From: DATESN01 sp035270785
Lineage (GTDB): Bacteria; Bacillota; Clostridia; Lachnospirales; Lachnospiraceae
Direction of reading: 5' to 3'
DNA length: 13,126 nucleotides
NCBI GenBank assembly: GCA_035270785.1
Contig: DATESN010000125.1
Span: 1 to 13,126, forward strand
Below are positions 6,258 to 13,126 of this stretch, piece after piece. Within the stretch, counting starts at the first letter, position 1; each line of letters opens with the position of its first letter. Both the position numbers and the translations under genes were made by a program. The notes beneath the pieces are model-generated. The model saw only the letters and a list, made by a program, of their open reading frames with translations. It was not told the DNA's origin and did not search any database.

Positions 6258-6455
6258 TTGAAAAACTTAGTATCTAATGAGTGGTTAAAAAATAATATGG
6301 ATAAGGAAAACTTAGTTATATTTGATGTTAGGCATGTTCTTGGGGATGATAGCTACGGCAAAACAGAATACGAAAAAGGTCATATTCCCAATGCAGTATT
6401 TGTTCCTGTGGCACAAACCACAATAATTCCAATGATTCGCCTAGATACAAGATAA
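6258..6455 (+). pseudogene. Truncated rhodanese / thiosulfate sulfurtransferase N-terminus
   Basis: TTG start with AAGGAGG (6243-6249) eight bases upstream. Codons 1-49 are typical of the N-terminus of a two-domain rhodanese: LVSNEWLKNN, VIFDVRHVLGD, and EYEKGHIPNAVFV. The family continues for about 230 more residues with the catalytic cysteine in the second domain, but here the frame leaves the family at about 6405 and ends 17 codons later. The tail (PVAQTTIIPMIRLDTR) is the antisense of the small membrane protein gene coming from the right. The gene keeps its own promoter and ribosome binding site but lacks the active site, so it cannot be a sulfurtransferase. A rearrangement with a breakpoint near 6405 explains both ends. 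Confidence 0.8.
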
Positions 6456-6574
6456 AGGTTGATCGGTTCACCACCTCTTACAGAAAAGTAATGCTCAATC
6501 TCCCAAAACAAATCTGGTTTTCTAATCAAAGCTACACCAAGAATAATACAAATTACGCAAAGGATATATGTCAT
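6380..6574 (-). CDS. Small membrane protein resembling DUF6199, C-terminus altered by rearrangement
   Basis: 64 residues: a hydrophobic N-terminal helix (YILCVICIILGVALI), then KPDLFWEIEHYF, the motif GGEPINLYL, and a second helix (RRIIGIIVVCA). The order helix, K/RPxxFW, GEPxxLY, helix is that of DUF6199-type small membrane proteins of unknown function. The ATG at 6574 has an ideal ribosome binding site (GGAGGTG, six bases upstream), so expression is likely. The last residues, about TNTALGI, are read from the antisense of the rhodanese gene, so the native end is lost or replaced beyond about 6405. No clear promoter is visible in 6575-6660. Confidence 0.65.
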   Translation of the reverse strand: MTYILCVICIILGVALIRKPDLFWEIEHYFSVRGGEPINLYLVSRRIIGIIVVCATGTNTALGI

Positions 6575-6695
6575 TTTTTCACCTCCACAAATTCAAGTAT
6601 AACTATGTAGTTGTATTAAACACACACCTCAATATCGGATAAACTTGTAAAAGGATTTAATCTTCGAAATGCCGGGAAACTTTATGGTACATTTA

Positions 6696-6722
6696 GGAAT
6701 TTCAAGGTCCGTCCCCGGAATT
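6696..6722. repeat. GGGGACGGACC palindromic repeat, copy 3 (half element)
   Basis: Contains AAGGTCCGTCCCC (6704-6716), the exact complement of the core in copy 1, flanked by AATTTC and GGAATT as imperfect arms. The opposite half is absent. It lies 13 bases past the end of the ABC exporter operon. The gap 6575-6695 otherwise shows nothing recognisable. Confidence 0.75.
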
Positions 6723-6734
6723 AATGATTTTTAA

Positions 6735-8480
6735 TTAACTCCATGTAAATTTTTCAAGTGCAATATGACTACGATACCAATCATCATTTTCTAAAAGCAC
6801 TTCAGGAGAACCTGTATTTTTAACTCTGCCATTTTCTAATATAACCACTGTATCGCTGGAAACAACGGACGATAAACGGTGAGATATGGACAATATTGTA
6901 TGAACCTTACTTGCCTTTTGAAGTACAGAAACTATTTTTTCTTCCGTTATAGAATCAAGGTTAGCTGTTATCTCATCCAGTAGAAGTATAGGAGGATTTG
7001 TTACAGTAGCTCTGGCTATAGCCAAAAGTTGTTTTTGCCCTTGTGAGAAAAGAGTATCACTGGTTACTTTAGTATCCAGTCCGTTTTCCAAGGTTTCTAT
7101 ATATTCTTTTAGTCCTACAAAATCCAAAGCCTTTTCTATTTGCTCCTTCGTAATACTTTCATCCTGCAAACTTATTTGATCTGCTACTGTTCCCTTTATC
7201 ATATGAAAGCTTTGATCAACATACCCAAATATTCTGCGTTTTTCTGAGTTCGGTATATTATAAACATCAATCCCATTTATTGTGATACTGCCCTTAGTTG
7301 GTTTAAGCAGTCCCATAATAAGCTTAAATAATGTAGTTTTTCCAACTCCTGTTCTTCCAACAAATGTAACCTTTTCATTTGGTTTTAAGTTAAAACGAAT
7401 GTTTTTAAGGATATCTGCACCTTCTTCATATTGAAAGGAAATATTGTTAAATGATAAACTCACTTCTTCACGGTCTGGAATGATGTTTTCTACTCTTAGC
7501 TCATTCTTCTTAATATCATCTTCAGTTTCACTGTAAAAATCATTTACTCTTTTGATACCTGATATGGCCTGCTGAATATTTTGCAGCTCCATTCCCAGGT
7601 TTTCAATTGGCGCAAACAAATTAGATATCAATTCAATTGATGCTGCAACCATTCCTAATGATATACCCAAATAGTTCAACTGTTTGGAAGATAATACTAC
7701 AATGAAAGCAATTGAAACTGCACGAGTAATCTGAATAAATGGAGAGTATATAGAATCATAGAAATTCACCTTTTCTACTGTTTTGTAGTTATCAAATAAA
7801 CACCTCTTATAGTTCTCCTCCATGTAGCTTTCCTTACTGAAAGATTTAATCATCTGTATATTTTTTAAACTTTCTGAAATATGATTATTTACCCTGCCGA
7901 TGAGTATTCTATTTTCAATCTGCGCCTTAAGCATTCTCTTTTGAAAAAGTCGTGTAATACCATAGATAGCTGGCAGCTGTAATAAAATTACAAATCCAAG
8001 CTTGCTGCTAAACATCCAAATTGAAATTACAATACCTATAATTTTAAAACAGTCAACCAACATTCCAATAATGCCATTTGTAAAAAGTGAATTTATTGCA
8101 TCAACATCATTTGTAAACCTTGAAACTACTGTTCCCGAACTATTTGAGGAAAAGAACTTTGCATTTATCCTTTCAAGCTTTTCCATCATTTCAATTCTTA
8201 TTTCCTTCGTAATCTTTTGTCCTAAAACTGTAAGAATAGCTTCTTTGACAAAATCAAATATTCCAATAAACAATAGCACCCCCATATAAACAATTGCTAG
8301 AATAAGTAATTTATCGGAACTTCTTGTTACAAGGGTATGGTCAATTATATATTTTAAAATCTGAGGTGGAATTAAGCTTGTAACAACAACACCGATAATA
8401 GAAAATACTAATAGTACACTTATACCAATATTGTTTTTAATAACTCTAACTATAGCCTTTTTTATTAAACTATTTCCCAT
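6735..8480 (-). CDS. Heterodimeric ABC exporter subunit with the catalytic (consensus) ATP site (BmrD/LmrD/TM288-like)
   Basis: 581 residues from the ATG at 8480: six-helix exporter domain (about 1-310), then a nucleotide-binding domain with Walker A GRTGVGKTT (375-383), Q-loop Q423, signature FSQGQ (478-482) in place of LSGGQ, Walker B ILLLDE with catalytic E503, and H534 in the H-loop. A deviant signature with a normal Walker B is what one expects in the catalytic half of heterodimeric exporters; the partner encoded just upstream has the opposite defects. Substrate is probably a drug, lipid or peptide. The frame is open to 8525, but GGGAG (8487-8491) sits six bases before the ATG at 8480, with an alternative ATG at 8483. 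It overlaps the upstream gene by 11 bases, so translation is coupled. Confidence 0.9.
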   Translation of the reverse strand: MGNSLIKKAIVRVIKNNIGISVLLVFSIIGVVVTSLIPPQILKYIIDHTLVTRSSDKLLILAIVYMGVLLFIGIFDFVKEAILTVLGQKITKEIRIEMMEKLERINAKFFSSNSSGTVVSRFTNDVDAINSLFTNGIIGMLVDCFKIIGIVISIWMFSSKLGFVILLQLPAIYGITRLFQKRMLKAQIENRILIGRVNNHISESLKNIQMIKSFSKESYMEENYKRCLFDNYKTVEKVNFYDSIYSPFIQITRAVSIAFIVVLSSKQLNYLGISLGMVAASIELISNLFAPIENLGMELQNIQQAISGIKRVNDFYSETEDDIKKNELRVENIIPDREEVSLSFNNISFQYEEGADILKNIRFNLKPNEKVTFVGRTGVGKTTLFKLIMGLLKPTKGSITINGIDVYNIPNSEKRRIFGYVDQSFHMIKGTVADQISLQDESITKEQIEKALDFVGLKEYIETLENGLDTKVTSDTLFSQGQKQLLAIARATVTNPPILLLDEITANLDSITEEKIVSVLQKASKVHTILSISHRLSSVVSSDTVVILENGRVKNTGSPEVLLENDDWYRSHIALEKFTWS

Positions 8481-10215
8481 CATTGTCTCCCACCTCTGTA
8501 CATTGCAAATTAAATATTGTGGCATAAAGTTCTGATTTATTCATAAGTTCATTATGTGTACCATAATCTGCTGTTTTATCACTCTTTAAGAGTATAATTT
8601 TATTTATTCTATTAAAAATAGCCAAGCGATGAGAAACTAGAATAATCAGACTGTCTTTATAATTGCTTTTCATATTTTCAATAATTTTTTCTTCCGTCTT
8701 CATGTCAACTGCTGAAAAAGGGTCATCCAATATAATAATTCTATTTTTATTAAGAAGTGCCCTTGCTAGAGCTATTCTCGCCTGTTGACCACCACTTAAT
8801 TTTATTCCACTATTTCCAACTAAAGTATCCCTCCCATTGGGCATTACTGCTAAATCGGTATCAAAACAGACATCCTTTAAAACAGAAATAATGTCCTTTT
8901 TACTACCTAAAGTTATATTGTTGTATATAGTATCAGAAAGCAACTGCGGCTTATGACCTAAATAAGAAATCATCTGGCTTTGTTCATATTCTGAGTAATC
9001 CTTAAGCTCTTTGCCATCAATTTTAATGTGTCCTTTATAAGGGTATAAGCCTAATAGGGATAGTCCAAGTGTAGATTTACCAGAAGCAATAGAGCCTGTT
9101 ATACCTATAATTTCTCCTGTGTTGCCTTCAAAACTAATATCTTCAATTATATTTTCCTTACCATCTTCGTATGAGAAACTAAGATTTTCTACGGTCAATG
9201 TAGTAGCACCCTTGTTTATATTAGAAGAGTTATCTTTAGTTTTGTATTCTGTAAGATATGGCTTTATACGCTTCCAAGAAACCTGTGATTTTTGTACAGA
9301 ATTAAATAGCTTTGCTGCTTTACTTGCTTTAACTGCCATGGCAGAAAATATTACAATGTAAGTAGAAAAATTTCCTACAGACCAGCCGCCATTAATAACT
9401 TTTGTTCCTCCCAGATAAATTACCATAATTATTCCAAGCATTGCAATTACATTATATATTGGCTGCATAGAATTTTCTAATATATTAGCTTTGACAGCCT
9501 TGTTTTGTAAATCTAAAAGTTCATCATTATACCTTGCTCTATTTTTAGTTTCCATTCCAGTTACACGATAAAGCATTGAATTTTCAATTGCATTGTAGGT
9601 AATATCTGCAATCTCACTACTTTTCTTCTGATAATCCCTTGAGTACTTATATATAACACTTTTTAATTTTTCAGCAAGTGCCATAGCGATTGGAATAAAA
9701 ATAATAGAAAGTGCAGTTATTTTTATATCGTAAGCAAGCATTGTTATCAGGTAAGATATCATAAGAACACCAGTATCAAATACTTCAGTAGTAAACTTTC
9801 GCATTCCTTCCACACATAAATCAACATCAGAAATAACTCTTGTCATAAGGTTTCCCATATTTTCATTATCTAGCTCAGAAGTACTTTTATTCATTATATT
9901 GTTATATATCATAAGTCTCATAGTTGAACTGGTGCTGTTTGCGAACCGTCTAATATAAAAGCGCTTAAAATAGCGTAAAATTTGAATAGCTCCTATTAGA
10001 GCAACATAGGTGGCTGAAAGTAATAATACAGAATATAAATTATCCCCACCAGCAATTGAATCTATGAGTTTTCCTTGATATATAGGACCCAGAATGATCG
10101 TACTATTAAAAGACAATCCGAATATTATAATACATGCAACAACAAATTTTTCTTTTTTCCAATAGTTTATAATTTTATCTGGCTGTTTCATAGGTTCAAT
10201 CTTTAATTTCGACAC
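8470..10215 (-). CDS. Heterodimeric ABC exporter subunit with the degenerate ATP site (BmrC/LmrC/TM287-like)
   Basis: 581 residues from GTG at 10215: six-helix permease domain (about 15-310) and a nucleotide-binding domain with Walker A GSIASGKST (374-382), Q-loop in HKPQLL (Q424), a perfect LSGGQQ signature (473-478), Walker B IIILDD and H529. The catalytic glutamate after Walker B is aspartate (D498), the standard mark of the degenerate half in heterodimeric type IV exporters. This protein therefore donates LSGGQ to its partner's active site. The frame is open to 10236 from a TTG, but GGAGGAG lies just before the GTG at 10215 with correct spacing and would be inside the longer version. A TATAAT (10251-10256, minus strand) may be the -10 box; no good -35 is seen. 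That box lies at the end of a gene fragment, so native upstream control may have been lost. Confidence 0.9.
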   Translation of the reverse strand: MSKLKIEPMKQPDKIINYWKKEKFVVACIIIFGLSFNSTIILGPIYQGKLIDSIAGGDNLYSVLLLSATYVALIGAIQILRYFKRFYIRRFANSTSSTMRLMIYNNIMNKSTSELDNENMGNLMTRVISDVDLCVEGMRKFTTEVFDTGVLMISYLITMLAYDIKITALSIIFIPIAMALAEKLKSVIYKYSRDYQKKSSEIADITYNAIENSMLYRVTGMETKNRARYNDELLDLQNKAVKANILENSMQPIYNVIAMLGIIMVIYLGGTKVINGGWSVGNFSTYIVIFSAMAVKASKAAKLFNSVQKSQVSWKRIKPYLTEYKTKDNSSNINKGATTLTVENLSFSYEDGKENIIEDISFEGNTGEIIGITGSIASGKSTLGLSLLGLYPYKGHIKIDGKELKDYSEYEQSQMISYLGHKPQLLSDTIYNNITLGSKKDIISVLKDVCFDTDLAVMPNGRDTLVGNSGIKLSGGQQARIALARALLNKNRIIILDDPFSAVDMKTEEKIIENMKSNYKDSLIILVSHRLAIFNRINKIILLKSDKTADYGTHNELMNKSELYATIFNLQCTEVGDNDGK

Positions 10216-10251
10216 AGTAACTCCTCCCTGCACCACAATACGTCATCAGAA

Positions 10252-10320
10252 TTATACTCTCAACATGCTACCTGTTCTTGGGGGATCTAAAAATACAACA
10301 TCCACATTTAGTAGCTTAGA
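10252..10320 (-). pseudogene. Short internal remnant of an RlmD/RumA-type 23S rRNA (uracil-5-)-methyltransferase gene
   Basis: About 22 codons read SKLLNVDVVFLDPPRTGSML and then stop at a TAA (10252-10254). VDVVFLDPPR(T/S)GS is the SAM/target-base motif of the RumA/TrmA/RlmD family. The catalytic SCNP cysteine motif, which would follow about 25 residues later, is absent. The fragment is joined on its upstream side to the end of the GH3 fragment, whose stop is at 10308-10310 in another frame. It is short, so the identification relies on one motif. Confidence 0.55.
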
Positions 10321-10765
10321 CCGTAATCTAATACATAGCGATTTCCATCAGCATCAACATAAGAATAAGAAAGTCCTTCCGGCATATATTGATCTTTATC
10401 ATAGCCTGGAACATCATTCGGTGAAATAGACTTGTTATTTTCATCCACTGCAATTACATCAAGACTAGCAGGCAGTGTAAATGGAAGTACTCCTCTTGGT
10501 TTGTATTTTCCCGTTAAAACATCGATTTGTGCTTCCGGAAGTGTATCAAAGCTAGCCATTAATCCATCTGCATATGGTTCCACACGATTCAATAGCCAAG
10601 GAAGAACAAAATTAACACTTATCATTACTTTTCCTCCACGTGAATGAATAAAATCTGAGATAACTTTTATTTTGTCTGCGTCAGCTAATGTGGTTTCTGT
10701 ATATTCTGTTTTGTCCATAGCAATATTTTTCTTATTATCTACAATTTCTAATTCTATGCCACTTG
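10308..10765 (-). pseudogene. C-terminal fragment of a glycoside hydrolase family 3 (beta-glucosidase)
   Basis: About 150 codons of the GH3 C-terminal region: DKTEYTETTLADADKI, then KVMISVNFVLPWLLNRVEPYADGLMASF (ending at about 10543), GVLPFTLP, SPNDVPGYDKDQYMP and a closing VLDYGLSY. GH3 enzymes usually exceed 700 residues; the catalytic (beta/alpha)8 domain with the nucleophile aspartate is missing entirely, so no hydrolase activity is possible. The 5' side merges at about 10755-10765 into a nitroreductase fragment in a different frame, and the 3' side merges at about 10310-10320 into the methyltransferase remnant. No start codon or ribosome binding site of its own is evident. The codons remain free of stops, so the deletion appears recent. 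Confidence 0.85.
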
Positions 10766-11016
10766 TAATTATCAGCAACAAACAATAATCCTAAATCTGC
10801 ATTAGCTATAAATGGCTGATCGTCACAGCTCTTTGCAAGCTTTGACAGTGTATCCTTTGACCTAATCTTAATTATGCCGTAAGCCATCATATTACTGGCA
10901 GTTGCTCCCTGTATAGCTGATTCTATGATGTGCTGTACTTGTTCATCTGTTATTTTAGTTTCATTAAATTTCCTGATTGATGTGTGTGACTTTAATAATT
11001 TTATTACCTCGTTCAT
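10757..11016 (-). pseudogene. N-terminal fragment of an NfsA-like nitroreductase
   Basis: Starts at ATG 11016 with AGGGGG five bases upstream. The first 85-88 residues are a good nitroreductase N-terminus: HTSIRKFNE (residues 11-19, FMN-phosphate motif), ATASNMMAY, and the beta strand LGLLFVADNYKWH. The family is normally about 240 residues; homology ends at about 10760 and the frame terminates at 10735 after a few residues read from the GH3 fragment. The FMN-binding GLGYP region is missing, so it is non-functional. The ATG overlaps the TGA of an upstream reading frame (ATGA), indicating that this was once the second gene of a coupled pair. Confidence 0.85.
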
Positions 11017-11106
11017 TGGATCCCCCTAATTCCTATTAATTTTTTATATTGCTTAGGATAAGTTATCATCCATATTCCAACAAATGCTATAGCAATAATA
11101 CCCCAT
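11013..11106 (-). pseudogene. 3' end of a small membrane protein gene cut by the IS607 element
   Basis: An open frame running in from the transposon end reads WGIIAIAFVGIWMITYPKQY and KKLIGIRGIQ, stopping at TGA 11013-11015, which overlaps the nitroreductase ATG. It is one hydrophobic helix and a basic tail, like the last helix of a small membrane protein. The family cannot be named. The rest of the gene would lie on the other side of the transposon, outside the window. Confidence 0.5.
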
Positions 11107-11370
11107 TATATTTTAGGTTGCTCAAGGAGATTCAACCTAAAATAAGCCTGCTTCCAAAACTCCTGATAAGTATAATAAGGCGGATTCATCCGTTACGCAA
11201 ACCTTATAAAACCCTATAATAGCATTATAAAAGTTTATGTTTACTTCCCTGTTCGACGTGTCCGATTTTGTATCCCTAAAAGGGTATACTACTTTCGTTT
11301 GATATAACACTCCAAGGGCGTAAATTCGGGTGTAACTCACCCTACACAATATCATAATTCGTTTAGTGCC
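11101..11370 (-). ncRNA. Presumed omega-RNA (reRNA) scaffold and right end of the IS607-type element
   Basis: The 270 bases after the tnpB stop look non-coding but structured. They include GGGTG/CACCC (11328-11332, 11338-11342) and a 12-bp perfect inverted repeat, TATTTTAGGTTG (11109-11120) with CAACCTAAAATA (11133-11144), near the end. TnpB nucleases use an RNA transcribed from the 3' part of tnpB through the right end, with the guide taken from the flanking DNA. Position and structure fit. A run of four Cs on the plus strand (11101-11104, GGGG on the minus strand) is a candidate element border, since IS607 enzymes recombine at a GG dinucleotide. The exact border and RNA ends are inferred. 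A frame of 72 codons here (11137-11355) has no homology or ribosome binding site. Confidence 0.55.
11109..11144. repeat. 12-bp inverted repeat at the transposon right end
   Basis: TATTTTAGGTTG and CAACCTAAAATA are separated by 12 bases. The repeat is the last strong secondary structure before the presumed border, so it is likely either the 3' hairpin of the omega-RNA or a transposase-recognised end structure. No T-run follows, so it is not a typical terminator. Confidence 0.65.
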
Positions 11371-12498
11371 TTATGATACTTTATATCTTGATAAATTAAT
11401 ACTGGCATTCTTATCTCTGTCTATTACAGCTCCACAGCATTCACATACAAAGGTTCTTTCTGATAATGATAATTTTGGCTTAATATAACCGCATTCACTA
11501 CAGGTCTTTGATGATGGATACCACTTATCTGCTTCTATAAATTCAATTCCATATTTTTCAGCTTTGTATTTTAGCATGGTTTTAAATTCATAAAAGCCTT
11601 GTTTTGCAACTGATGCAGATAAATGCTTATTTTTAAGCATACCACTGATATTAAGGTTTTCCATAACTATTCGAGATGGCTTGGTTTTCACAATCTCTGT
11701 AGTTACTTTATGTCTATAATCAGTTCTGATATTATCAAGCTTCTTGTGTAACTTTTTAATGTCCTTTTCAAGTTCTATTATGTTTTCAGTCTTTACGTAA
11801 CTCCTCCCTTCTTTATTTTTTTCATATTTTCTTGATACCTTACGCTGTGACCTGCGTAATTTCTTTTCTAACTTCTTAACCTTTTTAGTTTTATTAATAT
11901 TTTCATAGGGTTCTTCTTTATTTGAACATATTGCTAAATTTTTTATTCCTACGTCTATTCCAATACTTTCATTAGTTAATTCCATTGCTTCTTGTTCTAA
12001 CTCAATCCCTACTGAAATAAACCAATGAACACCGTCAAAACTAACTCTTGGGTTACTATATTTGACGTTTGTGGGTATTCTGTTATATTCTGAAAGTTTT
12101 AACCAACCTATTTTTTCAAGTCTTACATGTGTATCAGTAAATTTTATTTTATAAGTATCTTGATAAAAAGATGGTTTTGACTTTTTTCTGCTCTTGAATT
12201 TTGGCTTATCCGATAATCCTTTAAAAAACTTTATGTAAGCATCACAGCTATCTTTTACTGCTTGTTTTGTTATATTGTTGCTGTAATTATTTAGCCATTG
12301 TAATTCTTCTGTTTTCTTTAGCTCTGTTAACTCTTTTCTTAAAATTCTGTCAGATAAAAATTTACCACCATTTTTATAGTTTTCTTCTTGTTTACTTAAA
12401 GACCAGTTATATGCCCACCTTGCTGTTCCTGCACTTTGAAACAGTTTAGTGTCTTGTTTATTATTAGGTTCTAATCTAACTTTCATCGAGGTTATCAT
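11371..12498 (-). CDS. tnpB: TnpB, RNA-guided endonuclease of an IS607-type element
   Basis: 375 residues and complete. An N-terminal OrfB-type domain starts KVRLEPNNKQ and contains ARWAYNWSLS (26-35). The RuvC-like nuclease has D182 in GIDVGIKNLA, E280 in IVMENLNISGM and the DRDKNAS motif with D360/D362. Between them lies a zinc ribbon with C333, C336, C352 and C355. All catalytic residues are present, so it should be an active DNA nuclease guided by the omega-RNA. TnpB proteins cut the empty donor site and favour retention of the element. The ATG at 12498 lies ten bases after AAGGAG; another in-frame ATG at 12486 would give the usual shorter N-terminus. It overlaps tnpA by 23 bases, so the two genes are translated together. 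Confidence 0.95.
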   Translation of the reverse strand: MITSMKVRLEPNNKQDTKLFQSAGTARWAYNWSLSKQEENYKNGGKFLSDRILRKELTELKKTEELQWLNNYSNNITKQAVKDSCDAYIKFFKGLSDKPKFKSRKKSKPSFYQDTYKIKFTDTHVRLEKIGWLKLSEYNRIPTNVKYSNPRVSFDGVHWFISVGIELEQEAMELTNESIGIDVGIKNLAICSNKEEPYENINKTKKVKKLEKKLRRSQRKVSRKYEKNKEGRSYVKTENIIELEKDIKKLHKKLDNIRTDYRHKVTTEIVKTKPSRIVMENLNISGMLKNKHLSASVAKQGFYEFKTMLKYKAEKYGIEFIEADKWYPSSKTCSECGYIKPKLSLSERTFVCECCGAVIDRDKNASINLSRYKVS

Positions 12499-13102
12499 CT
12501 TCTAATAACTCCTTAATCATTTTCTTTGCCTTGTTTGCTCTCCTGCCTTGCAATCGACAACTAAAAACCGTAATAATTTGAATTAAATCTTCAACTAATT
12601 CTTGATCTTCTGTTTTTTCAGTATTATCTATAATTTCAATAGTTGTTCCATATTTATTACACAAATTTTCTATTATTTCAAACCCGAATCTCAATAATCT
12701 ATCTTTATAAAGAATTACTATCTTTTCAACTTCAGAATTAGTTATCATATCTATTAATTGATTTAGTCCCTTTTTATTGTAGTTAATTCCGCTTCCTATA
12801 TCAGTAATAACTTCAAACGAGTAACCTTTAGCAATCATGTATGTTTTTACATTTTCAATTTGTCTGTCAAGGTCATCCTTTTGTTTTTGTGAACTAACTC
12901 TACAATATCCAATTACCTTTTTTGTCTTAGTTTTAATACCTTTAATTCCTAAAAAATGATTAAGTTGTTCCTGTGAATAGTATCTATACCTTGTCGGAGT
13001 AACATGATGGGGCTTCAATACATCCTTTTTGTCCCATTCCCTTAATGTTTGAGGATCTTTTCCTATTAATTTTGCAAATTCCCCTATTAAATAATATCTC
13101 AT
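12476..13102 (-). CDS. tnpA: IS607-family serine transposase (MerR-type HTH plus resolvase domain)
   Basis: 208 residues from ATG 13102. An N-terminal MerR-like helix-turn-helix (YLIGEFAKLIGKDPQTLREW, about 4-23) and wing (RYRYYSQEQL) bind the transposon ends. The catalytic domain begins VIGYCRVSSQKQ, with nucleophile S70 in the RVS motif, and continues with QIENV, DIGSGINYNKKGL and ILYKDRLLRFG, carrying the active-site arginines. The C-terminal helix LQGRRANKAKKMIKEL follows. All are typical of IS607 transposases, which move by a serine-recombinase reaction without target duplication. A GTG at 13111 is in frame, but AGAGGTG (13109-13115) fits the ATG at 13102 with six bases of spacing. The left end of the element is not identifiable before the window edge at 13126. 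Confidence 0.95.
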   Translation of the reverse strand: MRYYLIGEFAKLIGKDPQTLREWDKKDVLKPHHVTPTRYRYYSQEQLNHFLGIKGIKTKTKKVIGYCRVSSQKQKDDLDRQIENVKTYMIAKGYSFEVITDIGSGINYNKKGLNQLIDMITNSEVEKIVILYKDRLLRFGFEIIENLCNKYGTTIEIIDNTEKTEDQELVEDLIQIITVFSCRLQGRRANKAKKMIKELLEDDNLDES

Positions 13103-13126
13103 ATATATCACCTCTTGAATTATATT

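Noticed and set aside
3313..6722. CRISPR array from the three repeat copies
   Set aside because: Copies are over 1 kb apart, differ in length and are separated by genes; no regular spacers or cas genes.
6696..6734. Repeat copy 3 as a terminator of the ABC operon
   Set aside because: Only half of the palindrome is present, its hairpin is weak and no T-run follows on the minus strand.
8002..8289. Plus-strand open frame inside the ABC exporter gene, and similar ones at 9119-9361, 10432-10647, 2149-2355, 2907-3089 and 12267-12449
   Set aside because: All are antisense to genes or clear gene fragments and have no independent support.
11137..11355. Open frame of 72 codons after tnpB on the minus strand
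   Set aside because: No ribosome binding site and no recognisable family; it lies where the omega-RNA and transposon right end are expected and contains hairpins.
1..13126. tRNA, rRNA or riboswitch genes
   Set aside because: No cloverleaf, conserved rRNA segment or recognisable riboswitch core was found by eye in the intergenic regions.

Overview
The window is AT-rich DNA whose genes carry strong AGGAGG-type ribosome binding sites and, in several cases, TTG or GTG starts. The protein families present (CPBP protease, NfsA-type nitroreductases, short QueG-like ferredoxin protein, heterodimeric ABC exporter, IS607/TnpB element) point to an anaerobic low-GC Firmicute of the Clostridia. The exact genus cannot be read from the sequence.

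Layout. Positions 1-1533 (+) hold the 3' part of a probable regulator coupled to a CPBP-family membrane protease; a strong bidirectional terminator at 1621-1662 separates them from minus-strand genes for an SGNH/GDSL hydrolase (1725-2303) and an NfsA-like flavin oxidoreductase (2479-3237). A remnant of an alpha/beta hydrolase lies at 3416-3604. A plus-strand gene (3768-4739) encodes a fusion of two gamma-carbonic-anhydrase-like beta-helix domains. It converges on a minus-strand QueG-like iron-sulfur protein (4788-5600), with only a palindromic repeat between them. A small GNAT protein (5835-6107, -) is divergent from a truncated rhodanese (6258, +), which is joined tail to tail with a small membrane protein gene (6380-6574, -). 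Then come two overlapping minus-strand genes for a heterodimeric ABC exporter (6735-10215). Upstream of that operon is a chain of same-strand gene fragments (RNA methyltransferase, GH3 beta-glucosidase, nitroreductase, small membrane protein; 10252-11106). The window ends in an IS607-type transposon: tnpB with its presumed omega-RNA (11101-12498) and the serine transposase tnpA (12476-13102). The transposon's left end lies outside the window.

Two themes stand out. First, the region has been rearranged repeatedly: at least five genes survive only as fragments, several joined abruptly to unrelated coding sequence, and three copies of a GGGGACGGACC palindromic repeat sit at gene boundaries. Second, the gamma-carbonic-anhydrase fusion shows complementary loss of zinc ligands. 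Domain 1 keeps only the middle histidine and domain 2 keeps only the first and third, which is what a composite active site across a domain interface would need. A well-placed internal Shine-Dalgarno sequence and ATG begin domain 2. This is the most interesting candidate for something undescribed here.
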